Source of the DNA: Atriophallophorus winterbourni
Taxonomy: Eukaryota; Platyhelminthes; Trematoda; Plagiorchiida; Microphallidae
Direction of reading: 5' to 3'
NCBI GenBank assembly: GCA_013407085.1
Contig: JACCGJ010001884.1
Span: 30,001-94,000 of the forward strand
DNA length: 64,000 nucleotides
In this document: in pieces, positions 22,286-34,035 of the stretch
How the letters are laid out: each line of letters begins with the position of its first letter
How positions within the stretch are numbered: the stretch's first letter is position 1
The notes under the pieces: model-generated
What the model was told of the DNA's origin: nothing
Seen by the model: the letters and a program-made list of their open reading frames with translations, nothing else
Database searches by the model: none
Position numbers and translations under genes: made by a program

Positions 22286-25200
22286 TGCTTTGAAACCGTG
22301 GGGGAAGAGTAAAGGTTTTGCGATTGTAACCAAATTGTAAATGTGGTTTGCACGACCAACTAGTTAAATCACAATTACCCGCATTCATGTAAATGTAGTC
22401 CAACCCTTGATCATGAAAAAAGATGCTAATTTGCATGCGGACAGCTAAATTCTGAATTAAATTATTCGCTGGAATTTGCGAATATGCAAACATCAGATTC
22501 AATAATAGGCACGTCAATAGTATGTTAGGTCGTGGACTTTAAAATATGGATTAACATGATATTTTGAAAGTTCTCATGGTTGCAAAGATTATATATTCAC
22601 ACATTAGTTGCTCACGTCCTGTAGGCACGAATTCTCTCTGGGATTACAGCTAGTGTTCATTTGCTGTAGATGGGAATGAGTTGTTATGCTATCATTTCGG
22701 TAGTTAACATTCAGCATATCAAGGTTACACAAGAATTGAGGCAGTTTTATTAAGGTTATTTAACTTGATGTTCGGAAAAGCGGTTTTATTGAGTTGCTGC
22801 ATTCACCACTATGATTTTCACAGCAGTTGATACTAAATGATTTCGTAAAATGTATTTGTAGGTATAGAATGCATCATCTGTGATGCAACACACATTATGA
22901 TAGAGTTTCCACATGCTTACATCCGTATATTTTCCAAAATCTAGTTACATTTAAAATGGAAGGTGCTCAAAGTAAGTTCCTGGTAATATATTTTGCTTTT
23001 GGACATAATCAATGTTTCGACAAACGATTTGTTTGAAACTTTTGGTATCCATCCTTTTATATAAATGTACGTATCAAGGCAAAGGGGACATTTGAAAAAA
23101 TCATTTATTTTTGCAGTTACATTGATATACAACTGAAAATTCACCGTGTTTTTGTATTATGAGTGACGTTTCAAGGTTTGTTTGAAGAAGTTTTGATGGG
23201 AGGATGCAAATATGTTGATACTAAGCATAGGTGTTTTATGGTATACTTTGGAGCCCATATGTTTGTAATTTATGACTTTCAAAATGATAGATTAAAGCAT
23301 TGCATCCTAAATATAATATCATGTAAAGTCACGTAAACTTGACTAAAATTATCTCCAGGTGTCTTGTAGCGGTAACAACAGTTTTAGCTTGTGCTTTTTA
23401 TAATTAACTGACATAAGTTTTAAACATAAGCGAAAATCAATCATGAATGTCGCTGTATGATAACCGTTATTTGATTGAATGTTTTAACAAGTGGCGCAAA
23501 ATACGCCTCAGTTTGTAAGTACGTAAGTTTATTAGTAAGTATAATGAGACTACAAGATTTCCTGAAAATAAACGGATAATCTGCTGCTAAATAATCCTCT
23601 AAAACACATTTGAGTATAAAATGAACAGTTGTGTAAGACATTCTTCTCATAAACAGCAGATCCAAAACGTTTGAAAATATTAAATCATTCTCCATAAGCG
23701 AGAAGGAATACAAGACATTGGTTTTATTCGTATAGAGACGGGACGGTCCAGACAGCAAGTAACACTATGCCAACTAAACGATTTTTCTTAACCGTCTTGG
23801 TTGAAAATTTCCAAACATGATACAGTTCATTATCAAATGCCGTACCAATATTTTGGAAAAAAACATTAACAACGATTTCCGTTATTTCGAAATTCCTTCA
23901 AAATTGAGCACCAAAGATTGGCCTATGTTGATACGACAAAATTATTAATTTGGCCCAGAGATAGCGTTAAATATTAACGAAAAGGGTAAAACACCTGTGT
24001 GAAAAAGAACGTTATGCACGGCCGTTTTCAAGGCTATGTGAACGCAAAGATTCCCAATAACAAAAAACAAAAATCACTTTTGTAAATAGGTCAAAGGTAG
24101 AAAGGAACAGGAAGAGTAAAGTAAGAAATTCAAAGATACTTTTCCAGTAACATGCTTCTTACAGAAGCGATGGATTTAAAATGCAAATCTGTGTTCGCAA
24201 TAATTCATTGTGTGATATTTGCTATAATTATTTCACGAACAATCCAGTTACCATACATTTGGGTGAGTTGACAACATAACAAATATAACTAAATGGATTT
24301 ATGCATATTATATATATATAACAACGATATGTCACTACAATTGCCCTAGACGACGTAGCTGAGAAAAATGATAGAATATTCACTTAAATTGGTAGACTTT
24401 GAATATTTAACACTTAAATTTCTATTGAATAATTATATTTTACCTAGTAAGTTTAAACATTAAGGTCGCGGCCAAAAAATATTTACAAAAGCTCGCCAAT
24501 TAATATGTAATTTTGATTTTATAAAATGCATCTAAAAGAAAATGTATGCTATAACTGAAAATAAATATCACACCCCAAAAATAATGCCAAACTGATATAC
24601 AATCACGACATTTAACAATCAATATACAACAAATCATCGGGATAGATATTGAGATAATGATGGTTGGACGAACGTATTTTGTCAGGAATATCACCAGGAA
24701 CATGAGTTCGATCTTCTTGTAGATTAAAATCTTTAGATTTGTGTGGATGCGTGAAAGTTCTGGTGCAAATTGTGGAATTAATTCTGTGATATAATTATAT
24801 GAGTTTGTAAAAAGGTCAATACATTAAATCAGTTACACAATGCTTCTCATTATTGTGTTCCAATTTATTTTTTATCAAAGATTTGTACGCAATGTAATCG
24901 TGATTGTTTCTATTTAACCTAGTTCAAATTGCCACATTTTCTATTTTCGTTTGTTTCAAAAATCTTACAGAAGGAGCTAGCTCGGACATGGCTTCTTACG
25001 AATGAAATCATAATTAGAAATAATTTTTTCCTTATGAATTTGAATGCGTAATCGTGAATTAATATTCACATCAACCGGTAGGTTTTGCATGAAAAATGTC
25101 TAGATCATAAACAATTATTTGACTTTGGATAAAGTTTGGAATGCCCAATTGTTAGTATGTTTGACCACTAGTACACCGTTTCGAGGTTTTTTAGACTTAG

Positions 25201-26285
25201 TTTCGCGGAATTGTAAAGATAGACCGCCCGAAATTCAATGTGGAGTATGAAAATATCACCGTTCAAATTCGTTTGAAATTCTCAAATTGTCTTGCTCAAT
25301 TGGTATTTATTATGCGTTGGAGTCACAGAAACATTGTTTGCTAATTTGTTTAAAAGAAGCCTTTGTATTTATAATATACGTTTGCTCGTGAAATCAATAT
25401 TTTTAGTAGGTAAATACTTGATATATCACAGTGTAGAAACACTGTCAAACACCGTTCATTTATTTTTATAATACATCGCACAAAACCGATATACTGCTTG
25501 TCATTATCAAGTTAAATATAAGTGGAAATGTAATATTACGTTATACGTATATACTTATATACACACGTTAATGTAATGCTAATTTTGTTTCCATTTCTAT
25601 TATCGCTTACTAGATCTTTTTTCAAATTCTCAATTTTTTCATATCGATTAACAGTACCAATGGGAGAACTAATGGGTAATTAATACTTTTGTATATGCCA
25701 ATAAGCAGAAAATAAATCCGTAAGCATGTAACATATTTGTGGTGACAATGTGAAACAATTTGTTTCATACACATTGTAAGTGATGATGAATAAATCCATG
25801 GTTTTCAAATTTTATTCTGATAGGCATTTTGCGTGAAGCTGTCTGAATGCTTAATGCTGTTGATCCTTTTCCTCAATAAAGTTGCCTCACGAATGCAATC
25901 TTTAAATATTTTAAACTGTTAAATTGTCCGCCGTTTGTTTTATGCCATTTGTAAACCGAAGCATTAAATGAACGCTTTCCATCATAAAATCCTGATTACC
26001 AAATAAACACCGGTAATTGCATTATAGATAACTTGTAAAATGGTCACCTATATTATGGAAAACAAATTCTACGTTGAGCTAGTGAACCATTTTCACGCTA
26101 GCAAACCGATTTCAATAATAAGGTAACATATGGTAACGTAAGGTCAGAATCATACCTATTCAGAAATAGACTGAATTTGCGGTCAGAAATATATATTAAG
26201 ATATAATTTCGAGGATACTGATCCCATGTATTTCATTAATTATTTTGAGACGTGTACCTGCGAATCAATATTTCGAATTAGTTTG
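22286..26285. other. AT-rich sequence with no recognised gene
   Basis: Four kilobases with only short, low-complexity frames (105 codons at 23441-23758 minus is the longest) and no known repeat family recognised, except a lone TAATTTGCATGC near 22423-22440 that recalls the hammerhead-repeat flank. Confidence 0.5.
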
Positions 26286-26289
26286 AATC

Positions 26290-28400
26290 ACTCAACAAAT
26301 GAAAAACGTACGACTTTTAATAGCAGCTAGAAAGGAGGTCCAACCGACTTCACGTAGATGTGAAAATATCTACTGCACTAAAATTAGAATCGCTTACCAA
26401 AAAGCTTCGGATACTAGAAACGTTCACGTTATGTATGATGGGGTCAAGAAAGCCATTGGTCCAAGCAAAATTAATACGGCTCCCATTAAGTCTGTAACTG
26501 ATAACCCGATTGCCAACAATACTCAGCAAATGGAAATGTAAGTAGAGCACCTATCCACTCTTTACTATATGGAACGTAATTTTATACGTATGTTCTTGAA
26601 AATGCTGAGCGGTTTAAAACCATTTACCATCTAGATACTCCCGATACTCTTATTAGGCTCAATATGGCAATCGTCTACATAGAAAATCGGAAGGCTTCTG
26701 GTGACGACGGCATTTTACGAGAGCTCATCAACTGCTGTAGCGCAGCCTCTTCACAATTCGTAATTCCCGTGCTGACAGCAAACGTGTGTCCTACAAGAAA
26801 GGCGAATTACGAAAATCAACACGATACATAAGAATAAGGGTAATAGATGCAATTTCGAAACATTACAGATATATCTCCCTTCTAAATGTATTGATAAATG
26901 ATTTGCCAACGTATTTCGTTCGGTGCACAAGTTCTAGCAGATGAAGCTTACTTTGAATCTGAAATTGGCATCCTTAGGGTAATATCAACCGTTTGAGACA
27001 ATTTCAGGAAAAGTGTCGTGGACAGCGAATCCCATTATACAATGTTTTTTGTTTATATAACGATGTCATTTCTTTACGTTAGGAAAACGGTCTTTTAAAA
27101 ATGCTCGATCTGTTAAGGTACCCGGCAACACTTGAGAAAATCGTTTAACCCTCCATTCTATCATTATTGACTCAGTCCAGTTTAACGGTTTCAGTTCAAA
27201 AGCCTTTGAAATTGGCCAATGCGTCAAATGAGGTTTCGTTCTGAGTTCGATACGGCTTCGGAAAAACGCTTTTGAGACGAGAACATAAGGGATTTATCTA
27301 CCCATACAAAATGATGGCAAGCTTAACAACCTTGCCTGGTTGAGAGCGCAAGTCATTGGACGGAATGTGATAATCCGGGACCTGCTGTTTGACGACAATA
27401 CAGCCATCATTGCTCACTCCAAAGAGCAAATCCAATGGACTGATTTACGTTGACATGAAACGACCTTGGGTTACAATCGGCTTAAGCAAAACAAAAGTCC
27501 TTTGTCAGGGGCTTGCATAGTCTCCAATCATCACTGTTGTAAACTGTCTGCTTGAATCAGTACATGATTTCACATATATTTTTATTTAACCATTGCGATT
27601 AACCTTTCGTTAAACATGGATATTGATAAGCGGATTGGCAGAGCAGCTGTTATTTGTTTTCCAATTGAACTCTCGTGTTTGAGGCAACCGCAATTTGACG
27701 TTTAAGACAAATATGTTATGAAAGCGTAAGCCTGATAGAGAAAACGTGCTGTATAGTCAAACACTGGGCGTGAGCAACGATACTGTCAGGTTACCCACGC
27801 CTAGACAGATATAGGGGATGATAAAAATTGGAATATAAATGGTAGTGAGACTCCAACGTGTTTAATCATAAAACTCAATACCTTTGGCTAATCAAAGTCG
27901 CACAATGTTAGTCGAATAGCACGAAAATGCTGCACGATTGCAGGTCCGTGCACATTCGCGGTGGCTTGTCCACGAATACAGGATTGAAAATAGTCGTATT
28001 CCGAAAGATCTACTCTATGATAAGTTGCAAACAATAAGTTGGCCATCGGGCACAAAGCACTTATGGAACAAATCTCTTGGCATTGAACCCGCAATCTGAA
28101 AAGTACTCATAACCGCTTACAGGTTGAGTCATTATGTAAAGCGTCGTCTGTAGGCTAAGGAGGAGAATCTCTTATGAGCTGAACGCAAATCACGACGCCG
28201 GCGTGCAACTGACACTAATCCACCGAGTTCCGTCTAACGTTACGAGCGCTAAAGAAAAGATTGTTCCTTCCGAATCATAATGTTCATTTATTTAAAAAGC
28301 TGTGGAACATTAAAAACTCATGCGATTGTGATATACATCCATGGTCAACTGAACGAAGCCAACAAAAACAAATCATTTTTCTATGAACATTTTGTCATAT
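26290..28400 (+). mobile_element. RTE-type retrotransposon, copy D, 5' truncated
   Basis: Plus-strand relic beginning between endonuclease and reverse transcriptase and running through the C-terminal region to a 3' end near 28340-28375, where GATATACATCCATGGTCAACTG and ACGAAGCCAACAAAAACAAA correspond to the 3' end and (CAA)n tail of copy B. Loss of the 5' part is usual for target-primed insertion. It is heavily mutated and in the opposite orientation to copies A, B and C. Confidence 0.8.
26299..28270 (+). pseudogene. RTE reverse transcriptase and C-terminal region, copy D
   Basis: Frame 26299-26541 gives the linker before the palm (RNVHVMYDGVKKAIGP, APIKSVTDN, QQMEM), followed without its stop by VEHLSTLY. 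Then KASGDDGILRELINCC (26690-26740), VIIRDLLFDDNTAIIAHSKEQIQ (about 27370-27435; the active-site YADD box is here FDDN), and the C-terminal RIENSRIPKDLLYDKLQ (27980-28035), NKSLGIEPAI and AERKSRRRRATDTNPPSS (28170-28230). Stops and frameshifts are frequent. It retains the active-site segment that copy B has lost, so the two together show the family's layout. Confidence 0.8.
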
Positions 28401-31400
28401 GTACGATGCATATAACTTTTTGTAACGAGAGAATTATCTAAAGAACAAAAGTTTATCAATTACAATTTAATTTTTGTTTTTGTTCTCAGCCCGCATTACG
28501 GTCAAATCCTTTTATTGTTTAGATTGTAAGTTTCTAAATAATGTTTTACATGGAACAAATTGTTGATTACGGTTCGTAACACGAAACACGATACATATAT
28601 ACTAAATCAAAGTTTCACTTTCTGCAAACCAATCAAGAACAAGTTGAAGTTTCTATCCACTTAACCAAATTGAAAGACAGGATTTTCTATCATCCCATTG
28701 TAAATGATTCGCCTAAGATACTCCAACCCGTTGTGTAGTCCAAAATCACTGATGCTAGAAACACAAAGATAAATTTTATTTGATCTGTGAAGGGTTGTAG
28801 CTAAATATGAAAAACTATTGGGAAATTTGTAATTAAAATCGAACTCACAATTTGATAATATGAGATTTTCAATTAATGTTCCGAACTGAATCACGACGTT
28901 TGATGGAAATTTGAAAATTAATTTTATCGGTTGTTAAAAACGCTCCTTTACAAATTTTTAGCTAAACCGGAAAATTGGAGAATCAGTATGTTCATATCGT
29001 CGTATTTTTGGTCCCAATCGATTGTCAGACTGCTTCTGAGATTTTTCTTATTTCTACATTCAAGAACTATTTCGAGCGATGTGAAATGCTACGAATATAT
29101 ACTAAATAATTATTTCATTCCGAGTTAAACTGATTTTCAAACTTTCTTTTTCCTAAAATGTATGTGGTTGTTTAGTCTAAAACGAATATGTGTATTAACA
29201 TTTTAAACCAAATGCGATATTTTACTTGAACATTTCTTGAAATTAAATATGTGCATTCGAACAAGACTTACTGTGTCACCTATTGTTCATCGAGAACAAT
29301 TATTTCTACTTTTCCGTAAACGTTAGTTACCAGTACTGAGTTTATACGGTCGTTCATGTTTTGTTCTCGATCCTCATGATTTACGACTCATTCTCGTTAG
29401 CTTACCTGCATAAATAAATAAATTGCAATAATCTCAATGTCAGTTTATGATATATACTACTGAAATTATTGTACGTCGTAACGCGAAGTATGGAATTTTT
29501 CGGTTTTTCTAAATTTATTTACGCTGGCATCCCAGCCAACACACATCATATTCGCAAAATATCCTATTATTAATCGTCGGCTTCTTATATATTCAATCAC
29601 ATGCGATCAATTCTCGAATTTTATTGCAGGATGAATTACCATTTTTTCTCCTTCGTGATCACGGTTTTTTGTCGCGAGTACGATTTTCGTTGTCCATCGA
29701 CCGGCTGAGCCGCTGCTTGTTTTAATTTAGTGGTTTGTGTTGAAATCAACCCTAGACAGATTATTCACAAAATGAAACGAAACGTGTGTTGCCAAACAGC
29801 GCAGCAATTAAGTATCTAACAAAATTCGATCTGTTGAAGGGCACCCTATAATTTACTTGTTTCAAGAGTTAGATGAACATTCGACGCGTATAAATTAGCA
29901 AGCTGCATCCAAAGTTGACGTCAAATTTTAAATGTCAATTTTCATCTACCTTAAATGCAGTAGACACATGAGGCATTGCTTTATGTTTACAAAATAACAC
30001 CAAAATTTATAAATACCGTTTTTCACAATGCCATTGACGAAGTTATCAATCCCGAGGTGTTTTGAATCATATATATTTTAACTACAACACTTTGAATACC
30101 CGAATATTCGCTTGCATCTCATCTAAATGATGAATGTGGGTCGCCCATAACTGATTGTTCGACCACGATTATTTTTCTTTTATTATTAATTAAAAATATA
30201 ATGATTCTATAGACAGAATACTGAATGTATGCAATCAGAATCGAAACAACATGCTAACGATTCAAAATATCTTATTCATAATACCTTATGGTTTACATTA
30301 TTCATGGTTCAATACAATCATTGTAATGTTCTACCCAGGACGCTGAAAAAAATAGGCAGGTCATATACAAGCATAGCGTGTTAACTATACTTCGGAATTT
30401 ATATTATTAGTAAATTTACAGATTTGAATGCAAACATAATAGAAAAGCCATTTACTGATACATTGATTACTCAGTGGAGGACTTCAATGGTAAGCATTAT
30501 TGTTTCAAAGATTCAAGCCCATTCCGATCCTGATCCTAATGTCCATAGTATTATTTTTACATAGCATTCTCTGTTATACTAAAATCCAAGCACACCATAT
30601 AACAGGTTTCATGCATTGGCGGAACAGAACAATGTAAAGCTTCTCAGCTTAGTTGGATAAAGTTTTCACGAACAACCATTTCAATCACATGTGCCCAAAA
30701 AATTCAAGATGCAATCAAACACATGTTCATAAAAAATTAGCATTTGCATGCAATTCCATATCCCCCCAAAATTATTTTCTGTGCGGATTTCGTGTTCGTC
30801 ATCTATTGCAATAAAATGCGGATCCGCATGAAGAATTTCTGTTTAAATATGCGATTCGAAATGCTCGTCGTACCAAACTTATCCAACTCAAATAGACGTT
30901 TACCACTGCGTTATACATGATGTTAGTTGCAATTGACACGGTTATTAATCGCACTCAAATCGCATTAGGATAAAGCGGATGATATAGCACAGAGATTAGT
31001 TCAGTTAATATTTTCACAATTGTTAGCAAAATAGAACAACACCGGAAGTAACTTTGAGCGAAAGACAAGGGACAAATGTCTAGTGTGTGTTGAGCGTAAT
31101 CATCGTTTGCATTTATTGGACAGAAAACAATTATTCTAATAAGAATATACAGATTAAACGAGTGAATGTTGGAGACTTGTGGAGCAAATGCCAGTTCATT
31201 GTCATCGTTGATACAACCATTGGAACGTATTAAAAAATGGTAGTTCATTCAAAGCGTGACAAATGACACAGCCAACACTAATCTACATTTTGTGTGTTTG
31301 TGGTATCAAAATGCGTGCAAATAACGTATCCGTAAAACTCCATGCATTGCAGAGCCGCAAACTATGAGTTTTATGTGTTGTTGTTGTTTGCACGATAAAA

Positions 31401-31714
31401 TCAATCATATTTAACATACCTACCAGTTTTAAAATTTCTATTTATTTCTATGATTTAGAAACAATAGGAGCAAAAGGTACAGGGGGAAAAAATAGTAAGT
31501 TTCTTATTTGCGAATGACATAATTTAAAATATAAACAACAGTGCAAATCAATTTATTATTCGTCTTTATTGTTCGTGAATAACAACTGCAAGATTCTCAC
31601 GTCTCCCTTCTTTCCATTAAATTAGTTCCTGTTTCGAGAAAATACTATGTAAAAGGTAAGTTGTTGCAACTACATTAATTCATTGTGATACTCATTGGGA
31701 TCTTTGCACATTAC
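28401..31714. other. AT-rich sequence with no recognised gene
   Basis: Short frames only. A faint minus-strand hammerhead-repeat trace lies at 30735-30830 (GCATTTGCATGCAATTCC on plus as flank, GATTTCGTGTTCGTCATC as core), and a partial GGTTCGT hairpin occurs at 28570-28587. Confidence 0.45.
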
Positions 31715-31780
31715 ACAGACGCACACCACACATTCAGGTTTCCTACTGTCTACACTCATCAGGCGGGCTCAGCTGGATAA
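31715..31780 (-). ncRNA. hammerhead-ribozyme repeat with intact CTGATGA and GAAAC
   Basis: Minus strand 31775-31720 reads GAGCCCGC, CTGATGA, GTGT, AGACA, GTAG, GAAAC, CT, GAAT, GTGTGG, TGTGCGT. This copy keeps both invariant boxes CTGATGA and GAAAC at normal spacing, but the base before GAAAC is G instead of C and the cleavage triplet is lost, so it should not self-cleave. Confidence 0.7.
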
Positions 31781-32700
31781 AGATTCAGATTTTTTGAAAC
31801 GGTGGATAAGTGGTAAAGGAGGTATGAACATGTGAACACCGTTGGCTAGGGTTGATACGACAGTCCTTTTTAATCGCATTTACTTGAACACATGTGAAAA
31901 ACCATAGTCTTAAAAGAAGGAAATCATTTGCTGAATTTGCATCAGTTTCATCATGAGGACAGCTAAATGGTTGCGAAAATTTTACTAAGTAGGAAAACCT
32001 TGTATGCAATATTGATTAATTTCTGAATGGTGCTGCGAATTACTCTCTCTGACTGCTAATTACGAGCCTTAGAATGATATGCTGAACTCCACTCCCTGGA
32101 AAAACTCAAGATCATAGATCAACGAAAATCGCAAACTCGTATTATTTATGGTTTTACGCGATTAGATTAGTACGCCTATAGCGACAACAAATTCGGAAGT
32201 ATGGGGAAATGTCCAAAATCAGCTGCAATCAACCAACATAAAATTATTCAATATCGGTAAAAAAACCATGCGTCGAGATGACTTGAGTTGTGCCGGTTGG
32301 CAAGAAATCAAATGAGAACAGAAAAACATGTTGATGGATCAGTGTTTTGGTTGTTTGTTTTACCTATGCAAGATAGATTTGCGTTTGTTATTTGTCATGT
32401 TTGTAATCAACGCGTTTGACTAATGACATTTTTGTGTTGTTGTGGGATTCGTGGGTAAAGGCATATAGCGTTGGACAGGCTCACCTTATGTTTTGAACCT
32501 AGACGCAATCGATGATCGCGTGTGTAATGCAGAGGGGTGCAAATGCGGGTATTGTTTTTACCGATGACTCGAATGTTGCGAGAAATTTTGGTATTTTTCT
32601 TGATTGTAATTATTTGAAATGGTATTACGTTTAAACTGGATGAAAGTTATATAGAAACACAGTTCGGGTATGGTTGATAAAACGACTATAATATAATATC
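31781..32700. other. AT-rich sequence with no recognised gene
   Basis: Short frames only; a GTGTGTAATGCAGAGG...GCAAATGCG stretch at 32519-32548 may be another worn hammerhead-repeat flank. Confidence 0.45.
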
Positions 32701-32714
32701 CGTCGTAAATTGAA

Positions 32715-32810
32715 TAAGAATGAAAGGAGCAACCTGAAAAATGCGAGTACAATGAAGCCGTTCGTAAGGTGTTTGTGATGGGAATGGATGCAAATGATCA
32801 TTTGTAAATT
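32715..32810 (+). ncRNA. degenerate hammerhead-ribozyme repeat
   Basis: Plus strand from 32734 reads CTGAAAA, ATGC, GAGTA, CAAT, GAAGC, CG, TTC, GTAAGG, TGTTTGTGATGGGAATGG, ATGCAAATGATCATTT. The downstream block is very well kept, while CTGATGA, GAAAC and the triplet are each mutated. Confidence 0.55.
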
Positions 32811-33585
32811 ATGATATTTGTGATAACCATACATCTATGTCATTAGATATTATGCTACGTTTGACAAGGTATATTCCTTAACTGAAAAAGCCTATATACT
32901 TCCTATAATACTATATAGCACAATCGAAAAAATTTGTGGATGATTTGACAATCTTATTATACTAGGTTTTTATCAGCAAATAAAAGCGATATACATTCAA
33001 TCCAGTCAACCGAATTGTTAGAGGTCAAGTGTTTGGTACACCAGATATTTCACACTCAACAACTTCCAGTTTCGCGTTTGAGATTTGCCGAGAATTGAAA
33101 GCGATAAGATTGTAACCTTATACTGTTAGGGTTTGGAATTTCGAAGATGAGTTTCAAAATGTAGATACCAATTAATTTCCGATTGAACGTTTACAGCTAC
33201 ACGAATCTTGGATGCATTGCAGACGTATCATGGAACAAGATCGGCAATAATTTACTGAAGGTTTAGCTAGTCTATCATATGTCATAAATTAATTTATAGA
33301 TTATTTATTATCAGTTTTCTTCATTTCTGTATAATTATGTTTATAAATAATGTTTCTCTATCATGTTAGTGAAATCGATGGCACCTCGAGGTAAGCCTGC
33401 ATGTTTTATCGTGTACTATTCATAATTTGAACGCATTAGTTTCAATGATTACTTTCGTACGTAATATTAAAAGGTGCTGCACAAATCGGATTCGAGAGAG
33501 AAGTATTCGAAATTAATTTAAGGTTTTTGCTTCATATATTCAAACGTTGTTATACAATCATCTCTAAAATAAATGTTTTACGACA
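32811..33585. other. AT-rich sequence with no recognised gene
   Basis: No significant frame and no known repeat. Confidence 0.5.
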
Positions 33586-34035
33586 GTGGCATACAAGCGC
33601 AACTAGTTTTCCGTCCTTCCACTGTTTGAAGCGCATGCAGATCTAATAAAAATGCTATTACCTGTTGAGCGCAAACAGCACAAAGCGTGCGTGTTCTTCC
33701 ACTGTTTGCAACATGCAGATCTAATAAAAATGCTATTACCTGTTGAGCGCAAACAGCACAAAGCGTTTGGAGGTGCGTGTTCGTGTGTGATGGAATTGCA
33801 TGCAACTGAAAATTATTGTTCATTTTCATGGGTTTAAACTCTCTCTACATGAGTGCAATCTCATGTGATTAAACATGTTGGTCGTAATAAGCTAAGCCAA
33901 CAGTAGCATACGAACGCAACTTGTGTTCCGTTATACCACAGAATAAAGCGCATGCGCATGAGCGCAAACTCCGCCAAGAATGTCGAGGTGTGCGTTTGTG
34001 TGTTGGGTGGAATTGCATTACAATGAGCATTTCGA
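33586..34035 (+). repeat. cluster of three hammerhead-ribozyme repeat units
   Basis: Core copies start at 33662, 33740 and about 33955. The first two are a local tandem duplication (33616-33690 and 33696-33768, offset 78-80 bp) and both read CTGTTGA, GCGC, AAACA, GCAC, AAAGC, with GAAAC mutated to AAAGC in each, so the mutation preceded the duplication. Between the second and third lies the inter-core part of a monomer of about 215 bp, with GTTGGTCGTAATAAGCTAAG and ACAGTAGCATACGAACGCAA, matching the 42.7 kb array. The third core is worn (CATGAGCGCAAACTCC, then GAATGTCG). Overlapping frames on both strands here are artefacts of the repeat. Confidence 0.7.

Noticed and set aside
33578..33837. 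Overlapping frames of 83 and 61 codons on opposite strands with internal repeats
   Set aside because: The repeated peptide comes from the duplicated hammerhead repeat, not from a coding sequence.
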